This document shows, piece by piece, positions 18,173-27,379 of a stretch of 64,000 nt of DNA. The DNA is from Pseudomonas ovata (GTDB lineage: Bacteria; Pseudomonadota; Gammaproteobacteria; Pseudomonadales; Pseudomonadaceae). The notes under the pieces are model-generated. The model ran no database searches, had not been told where the DNA came from, and saw only the letters and a program-made list of their open reading frames with translations. The translations under genes and the position numbers were made by a program. Location of the stretch: assembly GCF_003131185.1 (NCBI RefSeq), contig NZ_QFFU01000001.1, forward strand, positions 310,001 to 374,000, read 5' to 3'. Position 1 is the first letter of the stretch. Each line of letters opens with the position of its first letter.

Positions 18173-19495
18173 TTACACTGTCAGCAACCACAGGCACAGT
18201 CCCGGAAAGGCCACCAGCAATACGATGCGCAGCAGGTCCGAGCACAGGAACGGCACGATGCCCTTGGCCGTCTCGCCGTAGGGCACGTCACCGGCGGTGC
18301 GCTGGACGATGAACAGGTTCATGCCCAGGGGCGGATGGATCAGGCCGATTTCCACCACCATCAGAGCCAGGATGCCGAACCAGATCGACTTGTCCGACTC
18401 GCTCAGGCCAAAGAAATCCAGGCCCATGATCATCGGGTAGAAAATCGGGATGGTCAGCAGGATCATCGCCAGCGAATCCATCACGCAGCCCAGGACCAGG
18501 TACAGCCCCAGGATGATGATCAGCACCAGCATCGGGGCCAGGCCGCTGGCGATGACCCAGGCCGCCAGTTCGCCGGGCATCTGGGTCAGGGCCAGTCCGG
18601 AGTTGAGCAGGTCGGCGCCCAGCAGCACCAGAAAGATCATCGCCGAGGTTTCCGCCGTGCCCAACAGGCTGGCGCGAATGCCGATCCAGCGCATGCCGCC
18701 TTGCCAGATGGCCAGAATTGCGCAGGCCGCCGCGCCAATGGACGCCGCCTCCGTAGGGTTGGCCCAGCCGCCATAAATCCCGACGATGACCACCAGGAAA
18801 ACGCCGATCACCGGCGAGACATTGATCAGCGCCTTGAATCGTTCGGCCGCCGACGCCTTGGGCGACAGGGTCGTCTGACTGCCATCGCGGCCGACCATGA
18901 TGCGCAGCACCAGCATGTAGCCGATGATCGCAATCACCCCCGGCACGATGGCGGCCATGAACAGCTTGGCGATGGACTCCTGGGTCAGCACTGCATAGAT
19001 AATCAGCGGCACCGACGGTGGAATCAGGATGCCCAGCGTCCCGCCCGCCGCCACCGTGGCGGTGGCCAGGCGCCCGGAGTAGTTATGCCGGCGCAGCTCG
19101 GGCAAGGCCACATGGCTCATGGTCGCGGCGGTGGCAAGCGACGAACCGCAGATCGCACCGAACCCTGCACAGGCGCCAATCGCCGACAGGCCCATGCCGC
19201 CCTTCCAGTGCCCGATGAACGCGGCGGCGCAGCGAAAGATCGAGCGCGACAGGCCGCCATGCGTGGCGAACTGGCCCATCATCACGAACAGCGGGATCAC
19301 CGCCAGGTCGTAGTTGGACAGCCGCGAGTACGCCAGGTCGTTGAGGGTGAACATCAGGCTCGACAGGTCGCCGTCATTGACCGCCCAGAAACACGCCGCA
19401 CCGCCGATCAGCATGGTGATGCCGATGTGCACGCGCAACAGCAACAGCAGCATGGTGATGCCCAGCGCCACCAGCCCCAATCCCAGACCGCTCAT
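18173..19495 (-). CDS. dctM: TRAP transporter large permease, DctM type
   Basis: A 440-aa inner-membrane protein with about 12 hydrophobic segments, the ion-coupled translocation subunit of a TRAP importer. It contains ACAGFGAICGSSLATAATM, GGTLGILIPPSVPLIIYAV and GLIHPPLGMNLFIV, all hallmarks of the DctM family. The start at 19495 overlaps the stop of the small permease by 4 bp. Third gene of the dctP-dctQ-dctM operon. The substrate is not readable from the sequence; organic acids are typical. Confidence 0.95.
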   Translation of the reverse strand: MSGLGLGLVALGITMLLLLLRVHIGITMLIGGAACFWAVNDGDLSSLMFTLNDLAYSRLSNYDLAVIPLFVMMGQFATHGGLSRSIFRCAAAFIGHWKGGMGLSAIGACAGFGAICGSSLATAATMSHVALPELRRHNYSGRLATATVAAGGTLGILIPPSVPLIIYAVLTQESIAKLFMAAIVPGVIAIIGYMLVLRIMVGRDGSQTTLSPKASAAERFKALINVSPVIGVFLVVIVGIYGGWANPTEAASIGAAACAILAIWQGGMRWIGIRASLLGTAETSAMIFLVLLGADLLNSGLALTQMPGELAAWVIASGLAPMLVLIIILGLYLVLGCVMDSLAMILLTIPIFYPMIMGLDFFGLSESDKSIWFGILALMVVEIGLIHPPLGMNLFIVQRTAGDVPYGETAKGIVPFLCSDLLRIVLLVAFPGLCLWLLTV

Positions 19496-20025
19496 GAACG
19501 CCCCCTTGCCTTGCACCAGACATCGTGAACCCGCGCCAGCGCGCAGATGCCCAGCAGCACCAGGCTGGGGACGATAAACAGCAGCGCCACCCACAGTGGA
19601 AATGACAACAGCGTCGTGGTGTCGCCATTTTCATGGTTGTCGAGCATTTGCAGCCCGGTGCGCCAGGCCAGCAGCCACGCCACCGCGCAGCACAGCAGGT
19701 GCGCCACACCGTCGAGGCTGGCGCGCACTGCGGCAGGCAGCCACGAGGTCAGCGCATCGACCTTGATGTGCGTGCCACGCAGCTCGCACAGCGGCAGAAA
19801 GGCGGCAATCGCGATCGAGGCGCCGACCTCGACCAGCTCCATGTCGCCACGCACCGGCATGGAGAACAGCTTGCGGCCGATGATCGACACCAGCGACATG
19901 CCGATCAGCGCCATCAACAACAGGCCGCCTCCCAGGGCAAACGCCTGGGTCACCTGGCCCAGCAACCGGCGCGCCCGACCGTGATGGGGCTCGACGACCA
20001 ATTCGACACTCAAGGATTCCTGCAT
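19492..20025 (-). CDS. dctQ: TRAP transporter small permease, DctQ type
   Basis: A 177-aa protein with four membrane segments (GGGLLLMALIGMSLVSIIGR; ASIAIAAFLPLCEL; DGVAHLLCCAVAWLLA; WVALLFIVPSLVLLGICAL). The pattern F..P.RGD.ELVE...I..AF.PLCELRGTHIKVD is typical of DctQ. The ATG at 20025 lies 5 bp after the dctP stop, and its stop overlaps the dctM start. It scaffolds the transporter core together with DctM. Confidence 0.92.
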   Translation of the reverse strand: MQESLSVELVVEPHHGRARRLLGQVTQAFALGGGLLLMALIGMSLVSIIGRKLFSMPVRGDMELVEVGASIAIAAFLPLCELRGTHIKVDALTSWLPAAVRASLDGVAHLLCCAVAWLLAWRTGLQMLDNHENGDTTTLLSFPLWVALLFIVPSLVLLGICALARVHDVWCKARGRS

Positions 20026-20030
20026 GGCGG

Positions 20031-21053
20031 TTACTGCGCCACGCCGGACAGGCTGCGCACCTGCTGCACCAGCACCTTGCCCTCCAGGCCCTTGGCATCG
20101 GCTTCGCTGATCCACTGCTCGACCGCGCTGGCCGACGCCTTGTGCATGTCTTCGTAGGCACCCGCCTCGATATTCACCAGGCCCTGGGCCGGGGTGGCGT
20201 CATGGGCGGCATCGGTGGCCTTGTCCCAGGCGGTGGCGAAGCGCTCGGACAACACCTTGCCGCTGTTGCGTTCGATGATCGCCTGCAGGTCGGCCGGCAG
20301 GCTGTCGAATTTTTTCTGGTTCATGAGCATGGCCAGCACGGTGTAGCCCAGCGCCGGCTGCCCGGCCGGGGTGACGCTGTGATACTGGGTCACCTCATCG
20401 AGCTTGGTCGCCGGCACCACTTCCCAGGCCGCCAGTGCGCCGTCGACCACGCCCTTGGAGATGGCCTCGGTCATCTGCGCCGGCGGCATGCTGACCGGCG
20501 TGGCGCCCAGGCTTTCGACCGTCTTGGCGGCGGTGCGGCTGGAGGCACGCAGCTTCAGGCCTTTCAGGTCGGCCAGGGTGTGCACCGCCTTGCCCCGGGT
20601 GTGCAGGTTCATGCCGCCATCGCCGTGCACCACCAGCACCTTGTAGCCCTTGAAGTCCTCTTTGGCGTACTGCTCGTAGAACTGCCAGATGATGTCATTG
20701 CCGGCCTTGCCGCCGTACGGCAGCACGAACGGCAGCTCCAGCGCTTCGACCCGGGGAAACTTGCCCGGCGAGTAGGCCGGCGCGGTCCAGACGATGTCGG
20801 CCACGCCATTGCGCGCCATGTCGGCCAGCTTGGCCGGCGTACCGCCCAGTTGCATCGAAGGATACAGCTGGCACTGGATGCGCCCGGCCGACTCCTGGCG
20901 CAGTTGCTCGCACCACGGCTCGATGATGTTGGCCTGGGCATTGGAGGTCGAAGGCAGGAAGTGGGCCACCTTGAGGGTGACGGTCTCGGCGGCGTGTGCC
21001 GATGCAGCGCCCGCCATGACCAGGCACAGGGCGGCAATCTTGATGGATGTCAT
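20031..21053 (-). CDS. dctP: TRAP transporter periplasmic substrate-binding protein, DctP type
   Basis: A 340-aa periplasmic solute-binding protein with a Sec signal peptide (MTSIKIAALCLVMAGAASAHA, cleavage before AETVTLKVAHFLP). KVAHFLPSTSNAQANIIEPWCEQL, DIVWTAPAYSPGKFPRVEALELPF and LKLRASSRTAAKTVESLGATPVSMPPAQ are DctP-family segments. The Arg of LRASSRT is the usual carboxylate-binding position. First gene of the operon, divergent from an OprD-type porin across an AT-rich 333-bp region, which suggests shared control and a shared nutrient. Confidence 0.95.
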   Translation of the reverse strand: MTSIKIAALCLVMAGAASAHAAETVTLKVAHFLPSTSNAQANIIEPWCEQLRQESAGRIQCQLYPSMQLGGTPAKLADMARNGVADIVWTAPAYSPGKFPRVEALELPFVLPYGGKAGNDIIWQFYEQYAKEDFKGYKVLVVHGDGGMNLHTRGKAVHTLADLKGLKLRASSRTAAKTVESLGATPVSMPPAQMTEAISKGVVDGALAAWEVVPATKLDEVTQYHSVTPAGQPALGYTVLAMLMNQKKFDSLPADLQAIIERNSGKVLSERFATAWDKATDAAHDATPAQGLVNIEAGAYEDMHKASASAVEQWISEADAKGLEGKVLVQQVRSLSGVAQ

Positions 21054-21324
21054 GCAGGTAGCTCCGTTTTTGTTTTTGTAGCCATGCAGGTGCAGTGGCG
21101 GCAGGAAGCGCAATACATTAATAAATTAAGTTTTTATAGAAAATTGTCAATATCCACGAAAGTAGGGGCTGACCAAAAAATCTTCAAAAGCCCTATAGAA
21201 AATAAAATAAAATCAATAAAAACAAACAATTGAATCATTTTTTGACGCTATTTGATCATCGTTTTCTTTTCTTAGCGGTCAGAAAAACTATTGTTAACAG
21301 ATTAACCATATGGCTTGATAAGCG

Positions 21325-21356
21325 CCGCCACGGCATGGGGATTTCAGCCGTGGCGG
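21325..21356 (+). promoter_or_regulatory. Leader hairpin in the AT-rich dctP/porin divergent region
   Basis: CCGCCACGGC (21325-21334) and GCCGTGGCGG (21347-21356) form a perfect 10-bp stem 30 bp upstream of the porin ATG. The rest of the 21054-21386 gap is strikingly AT-rich for this genome and must hold both divergent promoters. AAAAACAA just before the porin ATG fits the AANAANAA target pattern of Hfq/Crc catabolite repression. The hairpin may be a translational control element or a GC-rich operator. Confidence 0.4.
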
Positions 21357-21386
21357 TTCATCACCCATGTCCTGGAGATAAAAACA

Positions 21387-22652
21387 ATGATCAGGAATCG
21401 ACACCCCCTGCCGGCACTCGCCTGCCTGCTGGGCAGCGCTTGCAGCTTCAGCGGCGCCGCTCAGGCCGACTTTTTTGCCGACAGCAAGGCCAGCCTTGAA
21501 GCGCGCAACATGTACCTGAGCCGCGACTTTCGCCAAAGCGGGGCCGCCCAGGCCAAGGCCGAGGAATGGGCGCAGGGGTTCACCGCCCGCCTGGAGTCGG
21601 GCTTTACCGAGGGCACGGTAGGGTTTGGCCTCGACGCCATCGGTCAGTTGGGCATCAAGCTCGATTCCAGCCGCGACCGCCGTGGCACCGGCCTGTTGCC
21701 CTATGGCGCCAGCAGCCTGGAGCCGGTGGATGACTACAGCGAGCTGGGCCTGACCGCCAAGATCAGGCTGTCCAAGAGCGTACTCAAGCTGGGCACCCTG
21801 CAACCGTCGCTGCCGGTGGCGGCCTACAATGATGTGCGCCTGTTGTCCTCGACCTATTCGGGCGGCCTGCTGACCAGCCGGGAAATCGACGGCCTGACCC
21901 TGAACGCCGGGCGCCTGGAAAAGATCAACCTGCGCGACTCGTCGAGCAACGACGAGATGAACTATGGCGGTGTGCAAAGCGCTCATCTGGACCTGTTCGG
22001 CGGCAGCTACGCGCTGAACCCGAACCTGACCCTGAGCTACTACTACGCGCAGATGGACAACCTCTACCGCCAGCATTTCGCCGGGCTCACCCACACCACG
22101 GCGCTGGCTGAAGGCGTCAGCCTCAAGACCGACCTGCGCTTTTTCGACACCGGCGAAGACGGCGAGCACCGCTATCGCAGCAGCGCCCGGGTCGACGGCG
22201 GGCGCATCGACAACCGTTTTTTCAACGGCATGCTCACCCTGGGCCTGGGGGCACACAAGTTCGGCGCCGGGTACCAGAACCTGTCCGGCGACGGCGACTT
22301 CGCCTATCCGGGGCTGGACCCGTATTCGGTCAACCTGGTCACGGTCAACGTGTTCACCAAGGCCGGGACCGATGCCTGGCAAGCCCGCTACGACTATGAC
22401 TTCGCCGCCCTGGGCATTCCCGGCCTGAGCTTCATGAGCCGCTACGTGAACGGTAAGCACATCGAGACCGCACGGGTCAGCGGTGGCAAGGAATGGGAGC
22501 GCGACACCGACCTGGTCTACACCTTCCAGAACGGCACGCTCAAGGGGTTGAATGTCCGCCTGCGCAACGCCACCTTTCGCTCAAGCGGTGGCTTGACCAG
22601 CGACATCGACGAAAACCGGGTGATCGTCGGCTATACCTTGCCGTTGTTCTGA
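21387..22652 (+). CDS. OprD-family outer-membrane porin
   Basis: A 421-aa protein with a signal peptide (ending SGAAQA before DFFADSKASLEARNMYLSRDFR). DSKASLEARNMYLSRDF and EEWAQGFTARLESGFTEGTVGFGLDAIGQLGIKLDSS are diagnostic of OprD-type specific porins. The C-terminal strand ends VIVGYTLPLF with the terminal Phe needed for barrel assembly. Divergent from the TRAP operon, so it probably admits the same (acidic) substrate across the outer membrane. The ATG is preceded by GGAGATAAAAACA. Confidence 0.93.
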   Translation: MIRNRHPLPALACLLGSACSFSGAAQADFFADSKASLEARNMYLSRDFRQSGAAQAKAEEWAQGFTARLESGFTEGTVGFGLDAIGQLGIKLDSSRDRRGTGLLPYGASSLEPVDDYSELGLTAKIRLSKSVLKLGTLQPSLPVAAYNDVRLLSSTYSGGLLTSREIDGLTLNAGRLEKINLRDSSSNDEMNYGGVQSAHLDLFGGSYALNPNLTLSYYYAQMDNLYRQHFAGLTHTTALAEGVSLKTDLRFFDTGEDGEHRYRSSARVDGGRIDNRFFNGMLTLGLGAHKFGAGYQNLSGDGDFAYPGLDPYSVNLVTVNVFTKAGTDAWQARYDYDFAALGIPGLSFMSRYVNGKHIETARVSGGKEWERDTDLVYTFQNGTLKGLNVRLRNATFRSSGGLTSDIDENRVIVGYTLPLF

Positions 22653-22676
22653 TCCGGTGCAGCGCCGCTCGGGCCT

Positions 22677-23987
22677 TCAAGGCACCCACAGCGTGACCTC
22701 AAGCCCGTCGGCATGATTGATCCATTGCAGTCGACCGCCGCACCGTTCGGCAATCGCCTGCACGATCGACAGGCCCAGGCCGCTGCCCTGGCTGCCGGCG
22801 CTGCGCCAGAAACGCCGGGTCATGCAAGGCAAATGTTCGTCGGGGATGCCCGGACCATGATCACGCACGCTCAGGTGCAGGCCGTCGATCGAGGCGCTGA
22901 TGCTCAGTTGTACCGGGCTGCCGGCGGGCGTATGGCGCAGGGCATTTTCCAGCAGGTTGCGCAGGGCCGAGACCAGCAGGGTCACCGGCACCGTCACGGG
23001 CGCGTCGGTCAGTCCGGCGGCCAGGTGCAGGTCGATGCGCGGGCGCTGGGCGGCGTCAAGGTCGACCATGGCCAGGTGCGCGATCTCGCGCGCCGAGCAG
23101 TGCAGGCCATCGTCGAACGCCTGGCGACCCTCGACCCGCGCCAGCAACAGCAATTGTTCCAGCGTGCGCTGCAGGCGATCGGCGCCAGCCTCGGCATTGG
23201 CCAGCGAAGAGTCGCTTTCGCCATGGATCAAACGGGCAACCTGCAGGTGGGTCTTGATGGCCGTCAGCGGACTGCGAAGTTCATGGGCGGCGTCACCGGT
23301 GAAGCGTCGTTCACGCTCGATGGCCTGGGCAATGCGCTGGAACAGCTGGTTCTGGGTATGTACCAATGGCTGCAATTCCGTCGGCAAGGCGTCCAGTTGC
23401 AAGGGTTGCAGCGAGTCGGGGCTGCGTTGCTGCAGCGCCTGGCGAATCTGCCGCAAGGGCGCCAGCCCGCGGCCCAGGCACAGCCAGAGCAACCCCAGGC
23501 TGCCCAGCAAGGCCACGGCCACTGGCAATGCGGCCGCCAACAACACCGAATGGCTGAGGGCATCGCGCTCATCCAGCCGGTCGGCGGTGGTGATGCGCAG
23601 TTCGCCCTGCGCCAGGGTGAAACTGCGCCAGGCCACGCCCTCGATCATCTGTTGCTGAAAGCCGCCGTCCTCGGCCTGCAGCGCCTGCCCCGGCGCCGAC
23701 GGGCTGCGCGCCAGCACTTCGCCGCGCAGCGAGCTGACCTGGCACACCAGGCCATTGGCGATGCCCAGTTGTTCGGCGCTGATGCTGCGCCGCGTGCCGT
23801 CCGGGCTCAACGGTTGCGGCAACTGCGCCAGCAAGCCGGCCACCATGTGCGCCGAGGCGGCCAGGCGTTCGTCCAGCGAGCGCATCATCTGCGTGCGCAG
23901 GTCGTGCAGCATCCAGGCGGCGGCCAGCAACCAGAGCAGCACGAAGGCCGAGCCGAGCATCAGGGTCAGGCGCAGGCGCAGGCTCAT
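22677..23987 (-). CDS. dsbS: Sensor histidine kinase, DsbS-like copper sensor
   Basis: A 436-aa inner-membrane kinase with two membrane segments (about 8-28 and 146-172), a ~115-residue periplasmic domain, HisKA with GDAAHELRSPLTAIKTH (His235) and HATPase (DHGPGIPDEHL, GSGLGLSIVQAIAER). It partners the regulator at 23984-24664, whose stop overlaps this start by 4 bp. The divergent dsbD-dsbE-dsbG operon matches the P. aeruginosa DsbRS arrangement (PA2476-PA2480), as I recall it. With the ATG at 23987, the only periplasmic Cys (ANGLVCQVSS) is Cys82, the position reported for copper sensing in DsbS. An ATG at 23996 would shift this by three. Confidence 0.85.
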   Translation of the reverse strand: MSLRLRLTLMLGSAFVLLWLLAAAWMLHDLRTQMMRSLDERLAASAHMVAGLLAQLPQPLSPDGTRRSISAEQLGIANGLVCQVSSLRGEVLARSPSAPGQALQAEDGGFQQQMIEGVAWRSFTLAQGELRITTADRLDERDALSHSVLLAAALPVAVALLGSLGLLWLCLGRGLAPLRQIRQALQQRSPDSLQPLQLDALPTELQPLVHTQNQLFQRIAQAIERERRFTGDAAHELRSPLTAIKTHLQVARLIHGESDSSLANAEAGADRLQRTLEQLLLLARVEGRQAFDDGLHCSAREIAHLAMVDLDAAQRPRIDLHLAAGLTDAPVTVPVTLLVSALRNLLENALRHTPAGSPVQLSISASIDGLHLSVRDHGPGIPDEHLPCMTRRFWRSAGSQGSGLGLSIVQAIAERCGGRLQWINHADGLEVTLWVP

Positions 23988-24664
23988 GAGGCGCATGGCT
24001 CATGACCGGCAGTACCCAGGCGATAACCCAGCCCGCGCACCGTCTCGACGATGCCGTTGCCCAGTTTGCGGCGCAAATGATGAATGTGCACGCTCAGGGC
24101 ATTGCTCTCGACATCCTCGCCAAAGCCGTAGATCGCATCCTTGAGCTGATCGCTGCTCAGCACCCGCTCCGGGTTGTTCAACAGCACTTGCAACAACCCC
24201 AGCTCCCGGCGTGACAGCTCCACCTCGGTGCCGTCGAGCCAGGCCTGGCAGCGGCTCGGGTCATAGCTCAGGCGCCCGTGCTCGACCGTGTTGACACAGC
24301 GCCCGGCCGAACGCCTGACCAGAGTGTGCAGCCGGGCGGTCAGCTCACGCAGGTCGAAGGGCTTGAGCAGGTAATCGTCAGCGCCGGCCTGCAGGCCGAT
24401 GACCCGGTCGGTGACGGCATCGCGGGCGGTCAGGACCAGCACCGGCAGTGCCATGCCCTGCTGGCGCAGGCGCCGTAACAGGCTGACACCGTCTTCATCG
24501 GGCAGGCCCAGGTCGAGGACCAGCACCTCGAAGTGGCCGGTTCGCAGCATGGCCTCGGCCGCACTGGCGCTGGCCACATGATCGACTGTCAGGCGCCGGG
24601 CATTCAGCCCGGCGACGATGCCACTGGCAATCAGGGCATCGTCCTCGACCAGCAAAACGTGCAT
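23984..24664 (-). CDS. dsbR: OmpR-family response regulator, DsbR-like
   Basis: A 226-aa regulator. The receiver domain (MHVLLVEDDALIA; phospho-acceptor VLDLGLPDEDG, Asp51; KPFDLRELTAR) is followed by a winged-helix DNA-binding domain (LSRRELGLLQVLLNNPERVLSSDQLKDAIYGF..VHIHHLRRKLG..VRGLGYRL). The ATG at 24664 has an AGGAG site. First gene of the dsbR-dsbS pair, divergent from the thiol-redox operon it is expected to activate. Confidence 0.88.
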   Translation of the reverse strand: MHVLLVEDDALIASGIVAGLNARRLTVDHVASASAAEAMLRTGHFEVLVLDLGLPDEDGVSLLRRLRQQGMALPVLVLTARDAVTDRVIGLQAGADDYLLKPFDLRELTARLHTLVRRSAGRCVNTVEHGRLSYDPSRCQAWLDGTEVELSRRELGLLQVLLNNPERVLSSDQLKDAIYGFGEDVESNALSVHIHHLRRKLGNGIVETVRGLGYRLGTAGHEPCAS

Positions 24665-24736
24665 GCAAAGCTCCTGCGCAAAAACGCTCATCATCCGGGG
24701 GTTCGGTTAAGGCGGCATTATCCCAACCTTTTCCGA

Positions 24737-24756
24737 ACGTTAACCGACCGTTAATC
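24737..24756. promoter_or_regulatory. Candidate DsbR box between dsbR and dsbD
   Basis: Two GTTAA half-sites 11 bp apart (24739 and 24750; AACGTTAACCGACCGTTAATC) form the direct repeat spacing typical of OmpR/PhoB-family regulators. They lie in the 146-bp gap between dsbR and dsbD. A third GTTAA occurs further left near 24705. Binding by DsbR is inferred from spacing and position. Confidence 0.5.
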
Positions 24757-24810
24757 ACGGCACGGCAAGCTGCGCGGCACTGGTCACTCAAGCGTCTTGC
24801 AAGGAGCCTC

Positions 24811-26553
24811 ATGCGCCCCCTCATTTTCCTCATCCTGTTGCTCATGTCCGGCCTGGCCACGGCCAGCAGCGGGCTGTTCACACGCAGCCTGGACAACCGT
24901 TTCCTGGCCGCCGAGCAGGCCTTCGACCTGAGCGTGCTGCCGCTGGAAAACGGCACCACGCAGTTGCACTGGAAGATTGCCCCAGGCTACTACCTTTACA
25001 AGCACCGCCTGCACCTGACCGGACTGGCACCCGGTGCGATGCCTGAGCTGCCGGACGGCGAGGCGCACCGCGACGAATATTTCGGCGACACCGAGATCTA
25101 TCGCCACAGCCTGACCCTCACACTGGGTGCCGGGGCCGGCCAGCACGTCAAGGTGAGCTGGCAAGGCTGTGCCGACGCCGGCCTGTGCTACCCGCCGCAA
25201 AGCCGCGACCTGGTGCTGGACGGCGCGGCGCCGGACGAGTCGCCGCCGGCCACGGCGCAAGCCCCGGACCAGGCGCTGTCCGGTCAGCTTCAGGAGCGTG
25301 CACTGGCCTGGAGCCTGGTGATGTTTTTCGGCTTCGGCCTGCTGCTGGCCTTCACGCCCTGCTCGCTGCCGATGCTGCCGATCCTGGCCGGCATCGTGGT
25401 CGGCAAAGGCGTGTCGGCCCGGCGCGGTGTGCTGCTGGCCGGCACTTATGTGCTGAGCATGGCGATGGTGTATGCCGGTCTCGGCGTGCTGGCTGCCCTG
25501 CTGGGGGCCAACCTGCAGGCGGCCTTGCAACAGCCGTGGTTGCTGGGCAGCTTTGCCGCATTGTTCGTGCTGCTGGCGTTGCCGATGTTCGGGGTGTTCG
25601 AGCTGCAACTGCCGGCCTTTATCCGTCATCGGCTCGACAGCGCCAGCCGCCGCCAGCGCGGTGGCAGCCTGTTCGGGGCGGCGACGCTTGGTGTGCTGTC
25701 GGGTTTGTTGATCGGTCCGTGCATGACCGCCCCGCTGGCCGCCGCGCTGCTGTTCATCGCCCAGAGCGGCAATGCGCTGCACGGCGCCCTGGTGCTGTTT
25801 GCGCTCGGCCTGGGCATGGGCGTGCCGCTGCTGCTGCTGGTGACGGTCGGCAATCGCTTTCTGCCCAAGCCCGGGGCCTGGATGGACCGGCTCAAGAACC
25901 TGTTCGGTTTCATGTTCCTGATCGCCGCCCTGTTGATGGTCCGCGTGCTGCTGGCCGACTGGCTGTGGCTGGGCCTGTGGGGCGTGCTGTTACTGATGCT
26001 GGGCGCTACCTTGCTGCATTTGGCCGGCCAGTTGCCGACCCGGCAGCCGCTGTACCGGGGTGCGGCGTGGCTGGTCGGGTTGTGGGGTGGCCTGCTGCTG
26101 GTGGGCGCCGCCGGGGGTGCGAGTGATCCGTGGCAACCGCTGGCGGTCTACACCTCGCGCGCGCCGGTGGCCACCGTCGACATCGACCCGGCGCGCAAGC
26201 TCGACTCGGTGCAAGCCCTGGAAGCGGCACTGGCACAGGCAAGAGACGCACGCCAATGGGTGCTGGTCGACTACTACGCTGACTGGTGCGTGAGCTGCAA
26301 GGTCATGGACAAACAGGTCTTCGCCAGGCCGGAGGTCCAGTCCAGCCTGGCCGGGGTGCGTATCCTCAAGCCCGACGTCACGCGTAACGATGAGGCGAGC
26401 CGGGCGCTGCTGCAGCGCTTCGACGTCCCCGGCCCGCCGACCCTGCTGTGGATCGGCCCGGACGGCCAGGAGCGGCGTGAGGCGCGGATCATTGGCGAGG
26501 TGGACGCCAAGACCTTTGTCGATCACTGGATTACCTTGCGGGAGCGCGGTTGA
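24811..26553 (+). CDS. dsbD: Thiol:disulfide interchange protein DsbD (reductant transporter)
   Basis: A 580-aa inner-membrane protein that carries electrons from cytosolic thioredoxin to periplasmic thiol proteins. After a signal peptide (MRPLIFLILLLMSGLATA), the N-terminal domain has the Cys120/Cys126 pair (QGCADAGLCYPP). The eight-helix core has Cys184 (FTPCSLPMLP) and Cys304 (IGPCMTAPL). The C-terminal thioredoxin domain has DWCVSC (Cys493/Cys496). All six redox Cys are present. AAGGAG precedes the ATG. It heads the dsbD-dsbE-dsbG operon and corresponds to the DsbD2-type paralogue associated with DsbRS. Confidence 0.93.
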   Translation: MRPLIFLILLLMSGLATASSGLFTRSLDNRFLAAEQAFDLSVLPLENGTTQLHWKIAPGYYLYKHRLHLTGLAPGAMPELPDGEAHRDEYFGDTEIYRHSLTLTLGAGAGQHVKVSWQGCADAGLCYPPQSRDLVLDGAAPDESPPATAQAPDQALSGQLQERALAWSLVMFFGFGLLLAFTPCSLPMLPILAGIVVGKGVSARRGVLLAGTYVLSMAMVYAGLGVLAALLGANLQAALQQPWLLGSFAALFVLLALPMFGVFELQLPAFIRHRLDSASRRQRGGSLFGAATLGVLSGLLIGPCMTAPLAAALLFIAQSGNALHGALVLFALGLGMGVPLLLLVTVGNRFLPKPGAWMDRLKNLFGFMFLIAALLMVRVLLADWLWLGLWGVLLLMLGATLLHLAGQLPTRQPLYRGAAWLVGLWGGLLLVGAAGGASDPWQPLAVYTSRAPVATVDIDPARKLDSVQALEAALAQARDARQWVLVDYYADWCVSCKVMDKQVFARPEVQSSLAGVRILKPDVTRNDEASRALLQRFDVPGPPTLLWIGPDGQERREARIIGEVDAKTFVDHWITLRERG

Positions 26554-27356
26554 TGCTGACGTTGAACCTGGGCCCCTTTGCCCTGGGCATGCACCATGCC
26601 CTGGTGCTGGCCAGCCTGATGGCGGCCACCCTGACCGGCGGGTGGCTCGGCCGGCGCCAGGGCTGCAACCCCGAGCGCCAGTTGTTCTGGCTGCTGATCA
26701 TCGCGCTGCTGGTGGCCCGGCTGGTGTTCGTGGCCCGCTATTTCGAGCATTACCAGGGTGCGCTGTGGCGCATCATCGATATTCGCGATGGCGGCTTCAG
26801 CGCCTGGCCGGGTGTCGGCGTGGCATTGGCCGTGGGCGGCTGGCTGACATGGCGCACCCAGCCGTTGCGCAAGCCCCTGGGCGCGGCGCTGGCGGTCGGC
26901 GTCCTGGGCTGGGGCGCGGCCAATCTGGTCTGGCAGGGCCTGGAACGCGACAGCGCATTACCGGCCGTCACCCTCCACGATCAATACGGCCAGCCGGTCG
27001 ACTGGCAGGCCACGGCGGGCAAACCCCGCGTGGTCAACCTCTGGGCCACCTGGTGCCCACCGTGCCGACGCGAAATGCCGGTGCTCATGGACGCCCAGGC
27101 CGACCATCCCGACATCGAGTTTGTGTTCGTCAACCAGGGCGAGACACCCGACACGGTCACACGCTTTCTGCGCAGCCAGAACCTAGCCCTGCGCAATGTG
27201 CTGTTCGATGCCGACAGCCAGTTCGGCCGCACGGTCGGCTCCACTGCCCTGCCGACCACGTTGTTCTATGACGCCCAGGGGCGGCGGGTCGCCAGTCATT
27301 TGGGCGAACTGTCCAGCGCCAGCCTGGCCCAGACCCTTGAAGCCTTTAAGCCTTGA
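26553..27356 (+). CDS. dsbE: Membrane-anchored TlpA/DsbE-like thioredoxin with polytopic N-terminus
   Basis: A 267-aa protein. The first ~135 residues form about four membrane segments (ALVLASLMAATLTGGWLG; LFWLLIIALLVARLVFVARY; GVGVALAVGGWLTW; LGAALAVGVLGWGAANLV) that resemble a truncated Lgt-type membrane fold. The C-terminal half is a periplasmic TlpA-type thioredoxin with NLWATWCPPCRREMP (Cys168/Cys171) and a cis-Pro loop STALPTTLFYD. The ATG overlaps the dsbD stop by one base (TGATG), so translation is coupled. It probably receives electrons from the DsbD above it. The symbol follows the P. aeruginosa dsbDEG naming as I recall it and does not imply the cytochrome-c DsbE role. Confidence 0.82.
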   Translation: MLTLNLGPFALGMHHALVLASLMAATLTGGWLGRRQGCNPERQLFWLLIIALLVARLVFVARYFEHYQGALWRIIDIRDGGFSAWPGVGVALAVGGWLTWRTQPLRKPLGAALAVGVLGWGAANLVWQGLERDSALPAVTLHDQYGQPVDWQATAGKPRVVNLWATWCPPCRREMPVLMDAQADHPDIEFVFVNQGETPDTVTRFLRSQNLALRNVLFDADSQFGRTVGSTALPTTLFYDAQGRRVASHLGELSSASLAQTLEAFKP

Positions 27357-27379
27357 ATCAATAAGTAAGGAAATCTGCG

